From NCBI GenBank assembly GCA_031399065.1, contig JANNOM010000050.1, positions 97,446-161,445 of the forward strand: a stretch of 64,000 nucleotides of DNA, given 5' to 3'. This DNA is from JADCRZ01 sp031399065 (lineage in GTDB: Bacteria; Bacteroidota; Bacteroidia; Chitinophagales; Chitinophagaceae). Positions 45,975-54,804 of this stretch are shown here, piece by piece. The position numbers were made by a program, and so were the translations under genes. The notes under the pieces were generated by a model. It ran no database searches and had not been told where the DNA came from. It was given only the letters and a program-made list of their open reading frames with translations. The number at the start of each line of letters is the position of its first letter. Within the stretch, counting starts at the first letter, position 1.

Positions 45975-47207
45975 ATGTCATTTAATCTTCTGGATTCAGT
46001 AAAAGGCCTTTTTAATAATGAACTTCTTTCCAGGGCCGGTTCTTTACTCGGAGAAAACGAAGGCAATCTTCAAAAAGCAGTGAGTGGTATAATACCGGCT
46101 GTATTGGCCGGGATACTTAATAAAGCCGGTTCGGGGGATGCGGGCGGACTGTTAAGCATGGCAAAAAATGCCCTGGGAAGCGGCGCAGTGGGCAACCTCG
46201 GCACCCTGTTAGGAACAGGAAGTATGCTGAGCCAGGGAAGCGATTTGCTGAAAGGACTGTTTGGTGATAAAACGGGTAACGTAGCCGGGGCCATCTCCGG
46301 TTATGCAGGTATTAAAGAATCGTCGGCTAACTCGCTCTTAAGTGCTGCGGCACCAGCCGCATTGGGAGTACTCGGGAAACATGCTGCTGAAACCAACATG
46401 GGTACCGGGGAACTTCTATCTTTTTTAAATACACAGAAAGACAGCATTCTCAATAGCGTTCCATCCGGGTTGAACCTCGCCGGTGCGCTGGGACTAGGCA
46501 GCCTATCGGGCATTGGCAGTAAGCTGTCTGGTGCATTATCCGGCATTACCGGTTCTGCGCGTGATATTACAAATACTGCAGTGGATAAAGCGGCAGGCGG
46601 GGCCAAATGGGTATTGCCGCTTATACTGGCTATTGCTGCCATTGTACTGATATGGTATTTCGCCAGGAGCTGTAACTCCGGTGAAGTGAAACAGGAGGCC
46701 GCGATAACGGATACTCCTGCTGTAACTACCCCGGCTATGCCGGTGGAAACGCTTAAAGTAACGCTCCCGGATGGTGTGGTGCTGGATGCCAGTAAAGGCG
46801 GCGTAGAAGATAAACTGGTCAGCTTCCTCAACGATCCGTCTACACAGGGAGGTAAAGATATATGGTTCGATTTTGACAATCTGAATTTCGAGACAGGTAG
46901 CGCCGAACTGACGCCCGAAAGTAATAGTCAGGTAAGTAATATAGTGGCTATCCTGAAAGCCTACCCTGCCCTGGAAGTGAAGATAGGAGGTTATACGGAT
47001 AAAACGGGAGACAGCCTTTCCAATCTTGCCTTATCGCAAAGCAGGGCGGATGCGGTTGTAACGGCCATTAAAGCGGCAGGTGCCAGTGCTTCGCAGGTAA
47101 CGGGCGGAGAAGGGTATGGATCGCAGTTTGCAAAGACTGCTGCAGATGCACCCGACGGGGAGCGTCAAAAAGATAGAAGGATAGCCATCAGCGTCCGCAA
47201 AAAGTAA
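45975..47207 (+). CDS. DUF937 / OmpA-domain envelope protein
   Basis: The start at 45975 (MSFNLLDSVKGLFNNELLSR) is chosen because it begins the DUF937 domain at once; an earlier in-frame start would add 18 residues. Of 410 residues, 1-200 are DUF937 (Gly-rich helical repeats such as GDAGGLLSMAKNALGSGAVG). A membrane helix near 217-233 (WVLPLILAIAAIVLIWYFAR) follows. From about 300 there is an OmpA-like peptidoglycan-binding domain (DIWFDFDNLNFETGSAELTP, VKIGGYTDKTGDSLSNLALS, RQKDRRIAISVRKK). A BON lipoprotein and SH3 protein follow, so this is an envelope operon. Confidence 0.87.
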   Translation: MSFNLLDSVKGLFNNELLSRAGSLLGENEGNLQKAVSGIIPAVLAGILNKAGSGDAGGLLSMAKNALGSGAVGNLGTLLGTGSMLSQGSDLLKGLFGDKTGNVAGAISGYAGIKESSANSLLSAAAPAALGVLGKHAAETNMGTGELLSFLNTQKDSILNSVPSGLNLAGALGLGSLSGIGSKLSGALSGITGSARDITNTAVDKAAGGAKWVLPLILAIAAIVLIWYFARSCNSGEVKQEAAITDTPAVTTPAMPVETLKVTLPDGVVLDASKGGVEDKLVSFLNDPSTQGGKDIWFDFDNLNFETGSAELTPESNSQVSNIVAILKAYPALEVKIGGYTDKTGDSLSNLALSQSRADAVVTAIKAAGASASQVTGGEGYGSQFAKTAADAPDGERQKDRRIAISVRKK

Positions 47208-47279
47208 TTTGGCCCGAATAATGTTTCATTTAATCCTTAACGTAAAGCGAATTATTTTTAAAACACTAAATCAATCATA

Positions 47280-47630
47280 ATGCGTAAATCGATCATTCAT
47301 TTATCCGCTTTTATTTTATTGTTCTCTGGTGGCGGCCTGGCTTTATCTGCTTGCAAGGAAAAGAAAAAAACTGAAGTTGTTACGGATCCCATGTCTCCTA
47401 CGGTAGTAACCCCGCCCACAACGCCGGCACCGGTTGTCATCAGTCCGGACGATTCGTTGAGTGGCATGGTGACCGATGCCACCAAAGACTTCCCTACGGT
47501 AAAGACATCCGTAAGCGATGGAGTGATAACGCTCACAGGAGAAATAAACAAGGAAAACCTGATGACGCTGATGCAGTCGCTGCAACAGCTTCGCCCGAAG
47601 AAAATAGAAAATAAATTAACCATAAAATAA
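47280..47630 (+). CDS. BON-domain lipoprotein
   Basis: A 116-residue protein with a lipoprotein signal (FILLFSGGGLALSACKEKKK). A Pro/Thr-rich linker (VVTPPTTPAPVVISPDD) leads to a C-terminal BON domain (ATKDFPTVKTSVSDGVITLT, then GEINKENLMTLMQSLQQL). BON domains bind membranes and act in envelope stress. The next gene starts 16 bases later. Confidence 0.85.
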   Translation: MRKSIIHLSAFILLFSGGGLALSACKEKKKTEVVTDPMSPTVVTPPTTPAPVVISPDDSLSGMVTDATKDFPTVKTSVSDGVITLTGEINKENLMTLMQSLQQLRPKKIENKLTIK

Positions 47631-47646
47631 AACGGAGGACCTGTAT

Positions 47647-48069
47647 ATGGCATTGAAAGATAAATACAACGAACTGGTTACGACAGCAGGCACCCTGGGC
47701 ATCACCAACCTGCAGGTGAGAGAACAGGACAATGTACTATACATCGACGGCGAAGCACCAACCGGCAGTGCGAAAGATCAGTTATGGACGGTGTATGAGA
47801 AACTCGACTCCGATTTTCGTTCCGCAGATGTAATAATGAATATCAACGTATCTGATATGGCGGCAGGCAGTAAGGCCAAAGTAACAACGGAAAAATCGAA
47901 TCTGAACATCCGTAAAGGTCCGGGCACCGACCAGCCAATTGTAGGTAAAGCAGCTCATAATGAAATAATTACCCTGGTAAGCAAAAAGAACGACCTGTGG
48001 TGGCTGGTACGTACAGATGCGGGAGAAGAGGGTTATGCCTATGCCCAGTACTTAAGTGTAGAAAGCTGA
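47647..48069 (+). CDS. BON-like / bacterial SH3 domain protein
   Basis: A 140-residue protein without signal peptide. Residues 1-75 resemble a BON/LysM-like fold (LGITNLQVREQDNVLYIDGE, then AKDQLWTVYEKLDSDFRSAD). Residues 80-140 are an SH3_3 domain (STAINLNIRKGPGT-type core: KSNLNIRKGPGTDQPIVGKA, NDLWWLVRTDAGEEGYAYAQ). It appears to be the last gene of the OmpA-BON-SH3 envelope set. Confidence 0.78.
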   Translation: MALKDKYNELVTTAGTLGITNLQVREQDNVLYIDGEAPTGSAKDQLWTVYEKLDSDFRSADVIMNINVSDMAAGSKAKVTTEKSNLNIRKGPGTDQPIVGKAAHNEIITLVSKKNDLWWLVRTDAGEEGYAYAQYLSVES

Positions 48070-48218
48070 TAACCGTATATTACGTATAAAGTAATTGTAA
48101 ATGATTTGCCCTTACCTGCGATAAAATGTACTATTGCTATGTGGGGCAGATCATTAACAATTATATGACGATCAGTTACATCAGGCAACCATTTTACTGT
48201 ACTTAAAACAACCATGTA

Positions 48219-49895
48219 ATGCGTGCTTTAAAAAAACTCTACTTAATTTTTAGTTACCTGTCTATCGGACTATTCGCCTATACGCAACCCACTATAGGGT
48301 TTGATACCCTCGTTAAATCCCTTACGGCCCCCGTGGATATTGTGAACGCAAAAGATGGTTCAGGACGGCTGTTTATAGTACAACAGAATGGTATTGTACG
48401 ACTGTACTCCGGCGGCAGCCTGCTGACCCCTCCCTTCCTGAATATGAGCAGTGTAATCGCTTATGGAGGGGAACTTGGCCTCTTAAGCATCGCCTTTCAC
48501 CCGCAATACGCTACCAATCGCTATTTTTTTGTTTATTATAATAATGCTGCTGACAGTAGTATAGAGCTGGCTCAGTACCGTACTTCCCTGGGCGATCCCA
48601 ACCTGGCAGACGCCGCTTCGCGGAAAGTATTGCTTACGATCCCAAAGCCCTTCAGCAATCACAACGGCGGAAAACTTAATTTCGGGCCCGATGGAAATCT
48701 TTATGTCGGAACCGGGGACGGAGGCGGCGGCGGCGATCCGCAAAATCTTGCGCAGAACCTCAATTCGCTGTTGGGTAAAATGATTCGCATCAATGTAAAT
48801 AATTTCGATACTCCGCCTTACTATACCGTGCCCACAGATAATCCGCTGGTAGGCACTCCCAATACACAACCGGAGATCTATGGATGGGGCCTGCGCAATC
48901 CCTGGCGCTGGAACTTCGACAGGCAAACCGGCGATATGTGGGTAGCCGATGTAGGCCAGGGTGCCTGGGAAGAGGTGAATTATATTCCCGCTGCGTCCAC
49001 CAGCGCTATCAATTATGGCTGGCGATGCTATGAGGGTAGTAATAGTTACGATCTATCCCAATGCGGAGCCACTCCACTGGCAGGTAAAACCCCACCGATA
49101 TTTGAATACGCGCACAACGCTTCCGGGGGGTATTCTATTAGCGGGGGACTGGTATACCGTGGCACGGAATATCCGGTGTTGCAGGGTTATTATGTTTGTG
49201 CAGATTTTGTTACGCGTAACGGCTGGCTGATAAGGCCCGATGGACTCGGCGGCTGGAATGTAATTCAGCAAACCAATTTTCCTGCTAATGTAACTACCTT
49301 CGGCGATGCGGAAGATGGTACCCTTTACCTGGCTTCGCTGGGGGGCACTATTTTTAAGGTAACGGAAGCGACAGTGCTTCCCGTAAAACTATTATCGTTC
49401 CAGGCCAGTGCGCAGGGCGGCCGTGATCTGTTAAAATGGAGCACCACGTCAGATGTCTCTCTTGTCAAATTTGACGTGGAACAATCTGCGGACGGTACCC
49501 GCTTTACTACCATCGGCACCGTGTCCGCGTCCACAGGCAATATCATTTCCTATAGTTTTGAAACACCCTCATTAGCGGCCGATCGGTATTACCGGTTAAA
49601 AATGATCTACCGGTCCGGCAACGCTGAATATTCCGCTGCTGTTCCTTTACCGGCTAGTCCTGCATCCAGATTTACAGTAACTACCAGAACCAATAATCAG
49701 CTGCAGCTCACAGCACCCGTGGCATTGGAAAGCCTTACGCTTATCAACACGCAGGGACAATTACTGCAACGCTTTACAAAGCTGAATGCCGGAACACATA
49801 TATTAACGATCAACAAACAGGCACCGGGTGTATATTTCCTCCAGGGAATCAAAAAAGACAATTCGGTAGTTAATCTCAGGGTTGTGCTTCATTAA
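48219..49895 (+). CDS. PQQ-type sugar dehydrogenase (GSDH-like) with T9SS tail
   Basis: A 558-residue secreted protein. After the leader, residues 25-385 form a six-bladed soluble glucose dehydrogenase-like propeller: LTAPVDIVNAKDGSGRLFIV, FSNHNGGKLNFGPDGNLYVG, TGDGGGGGDPQNLAQNLNSL, EIYGWGLRNPWRWNFDR. The HNGGKL and GLRNPWR motifs hold the active-site His and Arg of this family. The C-terminal about 75 residues (FTVTTRTNNQLQLTAPVALE, then VYFLQGIKKDNSVVNLRVVL) are a T9SS type A domain. It would oxidise sugars outside the cell, if PQQ is available. Confidence 0.85.
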   Translation: MRALKKLYLIFSYLSIGLFAYTQPTIGFDTLVKSLTAPVDIVNAKDGSGRLFIVQQNGIVRLYSGGSLLTPPFLNMSSVIAYGGELGLLSIAFHPQYATNRYFFVYYNNAADSSIELAQYRTSLGDPNLADAASRKVLLTIPKPFSNHNGGKLNFGPDGNLYVGTGDGGGGGDPQNLAQNLNSLLGKMIRINVNNFDTPPYYTVPTDNPLVGTPNTQPEIYGWGLRNPWRWNFDRQTGDMWVADVGQGAWEEVNYIPAASTSAINYGWRCYEGSNSYDLSQCGATPLAGKTPPIFEYAHNASGGYSISGGLVYRGTEYPVLQGYYVCADFVTRNGWLIRPDGLGGWNVIQQTNFPANVTTFGDAEDGTLYLASLGGTIFKVTEATVLPVKLLSFQASAQGGRDLLKWSTTSDVSLVKFDVEQSADGTRFTTIGTVSASTGNIISYSFETPSLAADRYYRLKMIYRSGNAEYSAAVPLPASPASRFTVTTRTNNQLQLTAPVALESLTLINTQGQLLQRFTKLNAGTHILTINKQAPGVYFLQGIKKDNSVVNLRVVLH

Positions 49896-49973
49896 AAAGG
49901 CCTAAAATTTTTATTTGGACTAAACATTCTGCTATTTACTGATGTTAAGGGAACAAACATTCCAAATAAAATT

Positions 49974-50723
49974 ATGAAAAGATTACATGGTAAAACGGCT
50001 GTTATCACAGGTGGTAACAGTGGTATAGGATTAGCTACCGCCAAAGACTTTATTGCTGAAGGTGCAGAAGTTATAATTACTGGTCGCAACAAAGACGCAG
50101 TGGATAAAGCCGTAGCCGATCTGGGTGCAGGTGTTAAAGGGATAGTATCCGACACCTCAAATTTTTCGCATATCAAAGCCCTTGCCGGCCAGGTAGCAGC
50201 CCTGTTTCCTAAAATCGATATCCTTTTCGTTAATGCAGGTATCGGCAAATTTGCACCGATTGAACTGGTGGACGAAGCGCATTTTGACGAGCAGTTTTCC
50301 ATCAATGTAAAAGGGGCTTATTTCACTATTCAGCAGTTGCTGCCGCTGATAAATGACGGTGGTTCCATTATCCTTAATACATCGGTAAACGCCCATATCG
50401 GCATGCCGAACGCATCGGTCTATTCAGCTACGAAAGCCGCCGTTATCACCTTTGCACGCACCCTGAGTGCGGAACTGCTGCCCAGAAATATCCGCGTAAA
50501 TGCGATCAGTCCCGGCCCGGTTACTACCAATATTTTATCGAAAACGGGTGTGCCCGCAGATCAACTGGCCCAGGTAACGCAGGGGATACAGGATATGGTT
50601 CCTCTGGGAAGATTTGGCAGGGCGGAAGAAATAGCCCGGATAGCTACTTTTTTCGCATCGGATGATTCTAGCTTTATTCTGGGAGCGGAACTGATTGCCG
50701 ACGGAGGAGTGGTCAATTTATAA
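49974..50723 (+). CDS. Short-chain dehydrogenase/reductase (SDR family)
   Basis: A 249-residue cytoplasmic enzyme with the classical SDR set: GGNSGIGLATAKDFIAEGAE (TGxxxGxG-like cofactor loop), ILFVNAGIGKFAP (NAG), IILNTSVNAHIGMPNASVYS with Ser and YSATK (Tyr-Lys), and SPGPVTTNILSK. The family fits an NAD(P)-dependent oxidoreductase; the substrate is unknown. A TetR gene follows 36 bases after its stop codon and may control it. Confidence 0.93.
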   Translation: MKRLHGKTAVITGGNSGIGLATAKDFIAEGAEVIITGRNKDAVDKAVADLGAGVKGIVSDTSNFSHIKALAGQVAALFPKIDILFVNAGIGKFAPIELVDEAHFDEQFSINVKGAYFTIQQLLPLINDGGSIILNTSVNAHIGMPNASVYSATKAAVITFARTLSAELLPRNIRVNAISPGPVTTNILSKTGVPADQLAQVTQGIQDMVPLGRFGRAEEIARIATFFASDDSSFILGAELIADGGVVNL

Positions 50724-50759
50724 TTTTAATTACCTTTGAAATGGAACAACTTAGTCCTG

Positions 50760-51341
50760 ATGCCCAAACAAAAACAGTTCGATGAATACGAAGCACTGGA
50801 TAAGGCAAAAAGCCTTTTTAACAAAAAAGGCTTTAATGGTGCTTCTATGGACGAACTGGTACAGGCGACAGGACTAAGTCGTTCCAGTATTTATGATACG
50901 TTCGGCGATAAGTATACGCTCTATATACGTTGTCTTCAACGGTATAGCCAGCAAAGCCAGGCAATGATCGACTCCCAACTGGAGAAAATGGCTTCACCCC
51001 GTAAGAAGATACAGGCATTTTTTGATTATACCATCGCGTGCAAATTAAGCGATCCAGATGCCATGGGCTGCTTTATGGTAAATGCCACGACGGAACTCGC
51101 CGGCGAAGACACCAATATTGCAAAAATATCCTGCACCAACATGCAGGAGATGGAACAACGATTCTTTCTTTGGGTAAAAGAAGGGCAGGCCATGGGAGAA
51201 GTAAACCCCGCCTACACTCCGCGTGCTCTCGCAAGGCATTTATATAATTCCCTTACAGGCATACAGGTTACCGCCAAAACGAAACCGGATAAATCGGTGT
51301 TAAAAGATATCGTGAAAGTAGCTCTTTCGGTACTGGATTAA
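50760..51341 (+). CDS. TetR-family transcriptional regulator
   Basis: I favour the ATG at 50760 (MPKQKQFDEYEALDKAKSLF); an upstream TTG would add 8 residues. The 193-residue protein has a TetR HTH (FNKKGFNGASMDELVQATGL, SRSSIYDTFGDKYTLYIRCL) and a TetR_C_16-like ligand domain (FFDYTIACKLSDPDAMGCFM, ALARHLYNSLTGIQVTAKT). It lies directly downstream of an SDR gene; such pairs are common. Confidence 0.9.
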   Translation: MPKQKQFDEYEALDKAKSLFNKKGFNGASMDELVQATGLSRSSIYDTFGDKYTLYIRCLQRYSQQSQAMIDSQLEKMASPRKKIQAFFDYTIACKLSDPDAMGCFMVNATTELAGEDTNIAKISCTNMQEMEQRFFLWVKEGQAMGEVNPAYTPRALARHLYNSLTGIQVTAKTKPDKSVLKDIVKVALSVLD

Positions 51342-51370
51342 AACATATACCCGGACATATACTCAGCATA

Positions 51371-51940
51371 ATGACGGAACTTGAAAAATACATTCAAACC
51401 TGCTTTAACGTTACACCGGAGGAAATAGAAAAAATCAGTTCCTTTTTTCAACCGCTATATTTAAAGAAAGGAGAATTCTTTTTAAGATCGGGCCGTCATG
51501 CCGACCGGCTCGGTTTCATGCAAAGCGGTATCATACGCGAGTTCGTACAAATAGATGAAAAAGAAATCACCAAGTGGATATCTACCACCGGTTACTTCGT
51601 AGTCGATCTGTCGGGTTTTCTTTTTCACCAGCCGGCGCGATGGAATATACAGGCACTTACTGACTGTGAACTATTTGTGATCGCCGATGAAGACTACCGC
51701 AGTATATCACACGTAATACCACGCTGGCAGGAGCTGGAGAAACTCTTTATAGCAAGATGCTTCACAATACTGGAAGATCGTATTCTTACCCATTTGTCGA
51801 TGACCGCAGAACAGCGGTATCATCAGCTTTTTCACTATAACAAGGAACTGTTTAATACTGTTCCCCTGCAATACCTGGCTTCCATGCTGGGCATTACTGC
51901 GGAAACCCTGAGCCGGTTACGAAAAAAAGCCATCCTCTAA
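51371..51940 (+). CDS. Crp/Fnr-family transcriptional regulator
   Basis: A 189-residue protein with a cyclic-nucleotide-binding-type N-terminus (LYLKKGEFFLRSGRHADRLG, FMQSGIIREFVQIDEKEITK), a dimer helix and a short HTH (LQYLASMLGITAETLSRLRK). It is a paralogue of the one at 6814-7389. The SRPBCC gene lies 91 bases further on and is a possible target. Confidence 0.88.
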   Translation: MTELEKYIQTCFNVTPEEIEKISSFFQPLYLKKGEFFLRSGRHADRLGFMQSGIIREFVQIDEKEITKWISTTGYFVVDLSGFLFHQPARWNIQALTDCELFVIADEDYRSISHVIPRWQELEKLFIARCFTILEDRILTHLSMTAEQRYHQLFHYNKELFNTVPLQYLASMLGITAETLSRLRKKAIL

Positions 51941-52031
51941 GTTCTTGATTTTTGTCAAGTATACCAGTTGATCTGATGCAGACATTTGTATGGTCGAATG
52001 ACAATATAAACTGTTCATCAAATTAACGTAC

Positions 52032-52466
52032 ATGAAAAGCATTAACAACAACGCCCCGGTAAAATGCAGCAAAACAATCCTGGTCAACGCAGGCGCAGAA
52101 GAGGTATGGCAGGTACTCACCGCTATTAACGATTGGCATGCCTGGCAAACTGAAATCAGTGATCCAAGACTGGAAGGAGCCATACAAGAAAAAACATCGT
52201 TCAAATGGCAAACCGGCGGCGTAACGATTCGTTCCGTTTTACATACCGTGGTTCCTTTTCAATACTTTGGATGGACGGGTAAAACATTTGGCCTGTTTGC
52301 CATTCATAACTGGACGCTGAAAGAGGCGGACGGAATTACAGAAGTAAGGGTGGATGAAAGTATGGAAGGCTTCCTGGCCAGTGTTTTTAAAAAATCATTT
52401 AATACAAATCTGGAAAAAGGTATGCGGACCTGGCTGGAACTGTTAAAGGCGAGGTGCGAAAAATAA
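52032..52466 (+). CDS. SRPBCC-family (START/polyketide-cyclase-like) protein
   Basis: A 144-residue protein with the SRPBCC core: CSKTILVNAGAEEVWQVLTA, INDWHAWQTEISDPRLEGAI, WTLKEADGITEVRVDESMEG and a C-terminal helix FLASVFKKSFNTNLEKGMRT. The fold binds a hydrophobic ligand in a helix-grip pocket. Ligand not known. Convergent with the GMC oxidoreductase gene. Confidence 0.82.
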   Translation: MKSINNNAPVKCSKTILVNAGAEEVWQVLTAINDWHAWQTEISDPRLEGAIQEKTSFKWQTGGVTIRSVLHTVVPFQYFGWTGKTFGLFAIHNWTLKEADGITEVRVDESMEGFLASVFKKSFNTNLEKGMRTWLELLKARCEK

Positions 52467-52526
52467 AATGACTGCGGCCCGGGTACGGCAGCCATGCACC
52501 ATTACACCAGGGTACCGTCTATACTT

Positions 52527-54221
52527 TTATATTTCACCTTTTTTCAGTTGTGCCGCCGCATAATCGACCGCCCTGGCAGTAATAGCCATATAGGTTAACG
52601 ATGGGTTTTGAGTACTGGTAGATGTCATACATGCACCGTCCGTAACGAACACGTTTTTCGCATGGTGCATCTGGTTCCACTTATTCAGCAGTGAGGTCGC
52701 CGGGTCTTTACCCATACGAACTCCGCCCATTTCATGAATATCGAGGCCAGGTGCCTGGTGGGTATCATGTGTCTTTATATCCGTAAACCCGGCTTTAGTA
52801 TACATCTCCGTAAGCTGTTCAAAGAAATCGGCAATCATTTTTTCGTCATTGTCATCATAAGCTACGTCCATTTTCAGCAATGGCATTCCCCATGCGTCTT
52901 TCTGCCCTTTATCCAGGCTTACCATATTGGTCACCTTTGGTATCGTTTCTCCCATCATTTGGGCACCTACATTCCAGGGCCCCGGTTCGGCCGCGGATAA
53001 ATTGTTTTTCAGATCAGACCCATATCCCTGGGAATTGCTCTTGGATCCTCTGCGGGCGGAGAAAGTAGAAGCATATCCTCTTAAAAAATCGGTTTCCTGC
53101 TTGTGCAGGTTACGGAAACGGGGTATATATGCACTGGCAGGTGAGCGGCCATCTGTATTGAAATCGTTGAAATCGTTACAAGTGGCAGTAACCTTAGCCC
53201 GGTAGTTATGAAACGCAAAATATTTTCCTAATAATCCACTGTCATTGCCAAGTCCGTTCGGGAATCGGCCGGAGATCGAATTCAGCAATATAAGGTTGGT
53301 ATTAACCGCGCCGGCATTTACGAAAATTACTTTTGCATAATATTCAATCACTTCTTTGGAAACGGAATCAATAATGCGTACACCGGTTACTTTTTCTTTT
53401 TTATCGTCGTATATCAGCGATTCCACGATGGAGTTGGTACGAAGGGTCAGGTTGCCGGATTTTTGTGCCCAGGGTATAGTAGAAGAATTACTGCTGAAAT
53501 AGCCCCCAAACGGGCAACCCCGCTGGCACAGGGTTCTTTTCTGGCACTGTGCCCTTCCCTGCTCCAGGTGAATGGGCTGGGGTTCGGTAATATGCGCACA
53601 TCGTGCATATATCACCTGGCGGTCAGTATAATTTTCACTTATCGCTTTTTTAAAGAACTCTTCCACGCAACTCAGTTCGAGTGCCGGTAAAAACTCCCCA
53701 TCCGGAAGATGCGGTAACCCGTCCTTATTACCGGATATGCCTACAAATTTTTCTACATGACTGTACCATGGTGCCAGGTCGTTGTACCCAATGGGCCATT
53801 CTACAGCAAAGCCATCACGCGCAGGGCCTTCAAAGTCGAACGGGCTCCAGCGTTGTGTATGCCGCGCCCACATCAGCGATTTACCGCCTACCTGGTAACC
53901 CCTGATCCAGTCGAATGGCTTATCCTGCACATACGGATGCTCGGTATCTTTTACAAAAAAGTGCATGGCATCTTCCTTATAGGCATAACACCTGCTGATA
54001 ACGGGGTTCTCCGTTTTTATCGACAGGGGTATCTGGCCAAGATGTTCAAATTCCCAGGGATATTTATTGGTAGTGGGGTAATCTTTTAAATGCTCCACGT
54101 TCCTGCCGCGCTCCAGCAAAAGTGTCTTAAAGCCCTTTCCGGTAAATTCTTTCGCTGCCCATCCCCCGCTCATTCCGGAGCCGATCACGATCGCATCAAA
54201 CGTTTTGTTATCATTCGACAT
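52527..54221 (-). CDS. GMC oxidoreductase, likely sugar/glycoside dehydrogenase large subunit
   Basis: A 564-residue FAD enzyme: N-terminal Rossmann motif (DAIVIGSGMSGGWAAKEFTG), a Cys-rich stretch (QCQKRTLCQRGCPFGGYFSS) and C-terminal GMC signature residues HEMGGVRMG and STQNPSLTYMA (catalytic His and Asn). It has no own signal peptide. The small subunit gene upstream on the same strand (54233-54778) has a twin-arginine leader, so the two probably fold together and export as a pair. This layout occurs in glucoside 3-dehydrogenases and gluconate/sorbitol dehydrogenases. Context (SusC/D, TIM-barrel epimerase) favours a glycoside. Confidence 0.85.
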   Translation of the reverse strand: MSNDNKTFDAIVIGSGMSGGWAAKEFTGKGFKTLLLERGRNVEHLKDYPTTNKYPWEFEHLGQIPLSIKTENPVISRCYAYKEDAMHFFVKDTEHPYVQDKPFDWIRGYQVGGKSLMWARHTQRWSPFDFEGPARDGFAVEWPIGYNDLAPWYSHVEKFVGISGNKDGLPHLPDGEFLPALELSCVEEFFKKAISENYTDRQVIYARCAHITEPQPIHLEQGRAQCQKRTLCQRGCPFGGYFSSNSSTIPWAQKSGNLTLRTNSIVESLIYDDKKEKVTGVRIIDSVSKEVIEYYAKVIFVNAGAVNTNLILLNSISGRFPNGLGNDSGLLGKYFAFHNYRAKVTATCNDFNDFNTDGRSPASAYIPRFRNLHKQETDFLRGYASTFSARRGSKSNSQGYGSDLKNNLSAAEPGPWNVGAQMMGETIPKVTNMVSLDKGQKDAWGMPLLKMDVAYDDNDEKMIADFFEQLTEMYTKAGFTDIKTHDTHQAPGLDIHEMGGVRMGKDPATSLLNKWNQMHHAKNVFVTDGACMTSTSTQNPSLTYMAITARAVDYAAAQLKKGEI

Positions 54222-54232
54222 ATAAGTAAGAG

Positions 54233-54778
54233 TTATGCTTTTTTACGGGTATTTTTCTGAACAGGCACGCACCCATGATATCTTCCGGGTATCAGTTCAT
54301 AAGGTTGCACTTCCGTTAAAAAATATTTAGAACTGGTGTAAGCCTGCACGGTAAGCTTTTTGGCGTTACCCAAAAAGAAATGGAGATCGTCTTTTTTTTC
54401 CTTTCGGGCGTCTGCCTGCTGGAGAAAAGCGACACGCTCCGCCATACCCGACTTGATAAAGGACTGGTCGTTTTTATCGGAGTACTCCTTATTAAATGCA
54501 CTTAGCCCACTTAAAAATTTCTGCTGGTCTTCCTTCGTATAACAATCGTTCAGCATGGTCCATATAAACAATGGAGCCCCTACCGCTTTTGCCCCCGGTG
54601 TACCGGTCTGCGGAATGATGGTCTCGGCCAGTTCGGCAACCAGTTGCTCCTGCTGTCCGTTGATGTTCATGTTACTTAGCTGCACGCTTGCCTTTTCTTC
54701 CTGGTTCAGGCAGGCAGGCAACAGGAGGGTGCCTCCTGCGATGTAGGCCAATTGTCTGATAGCTGTTCTTCTTTTCAT
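54233..54778 (-). CDS. Gluconate 2-dehydrogenase subunit 3-like Tat-exported small subunit
   Basis: The start at 54778 puts MKRRTAIRQLAYIAGGTLLL first, a twin-arginine-type leader that ends in a lipobox-like PACLNQE. The 181-residue mature-length protein matches the GMC-partner family (QEQLVAELAETIIPQTGTPG, KAVGAPLFIWTMLNDCYTKE, then QKFLSGLSAFNKEY). Such subunits carry the large GMC subunit through the Tat system. 11 bases separate it from the GMC gene. Confidence 0.85.
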   Translation of the reverse strand: MKRRTAIRQLAYIAGGTLLLPACLNQEEKASVQLSNMNINGQQEQLVAELAETIIPQTGTPGAKAVGAPLFIWTMLNDCYTKEDQQKFLSGLSAFNKEYSDKNDQSFIKSGMAERVAFLQQADARKEKKDDLHFFLGNAKKLTVQAYTSSKYFLTEVQPYELIPGRYHGCVPVQKNTRKKA

Positions 54779-54804
54779 ATAAACCTTGTATACATTAACC
54801 AATT

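Noticed and set aside
46301..46879. 192-codon reverse frame inside the DUF937/OmpA gene
   Set aside because: Antisense shadow; the forward gene has clear DUF937 and OmpA domains.
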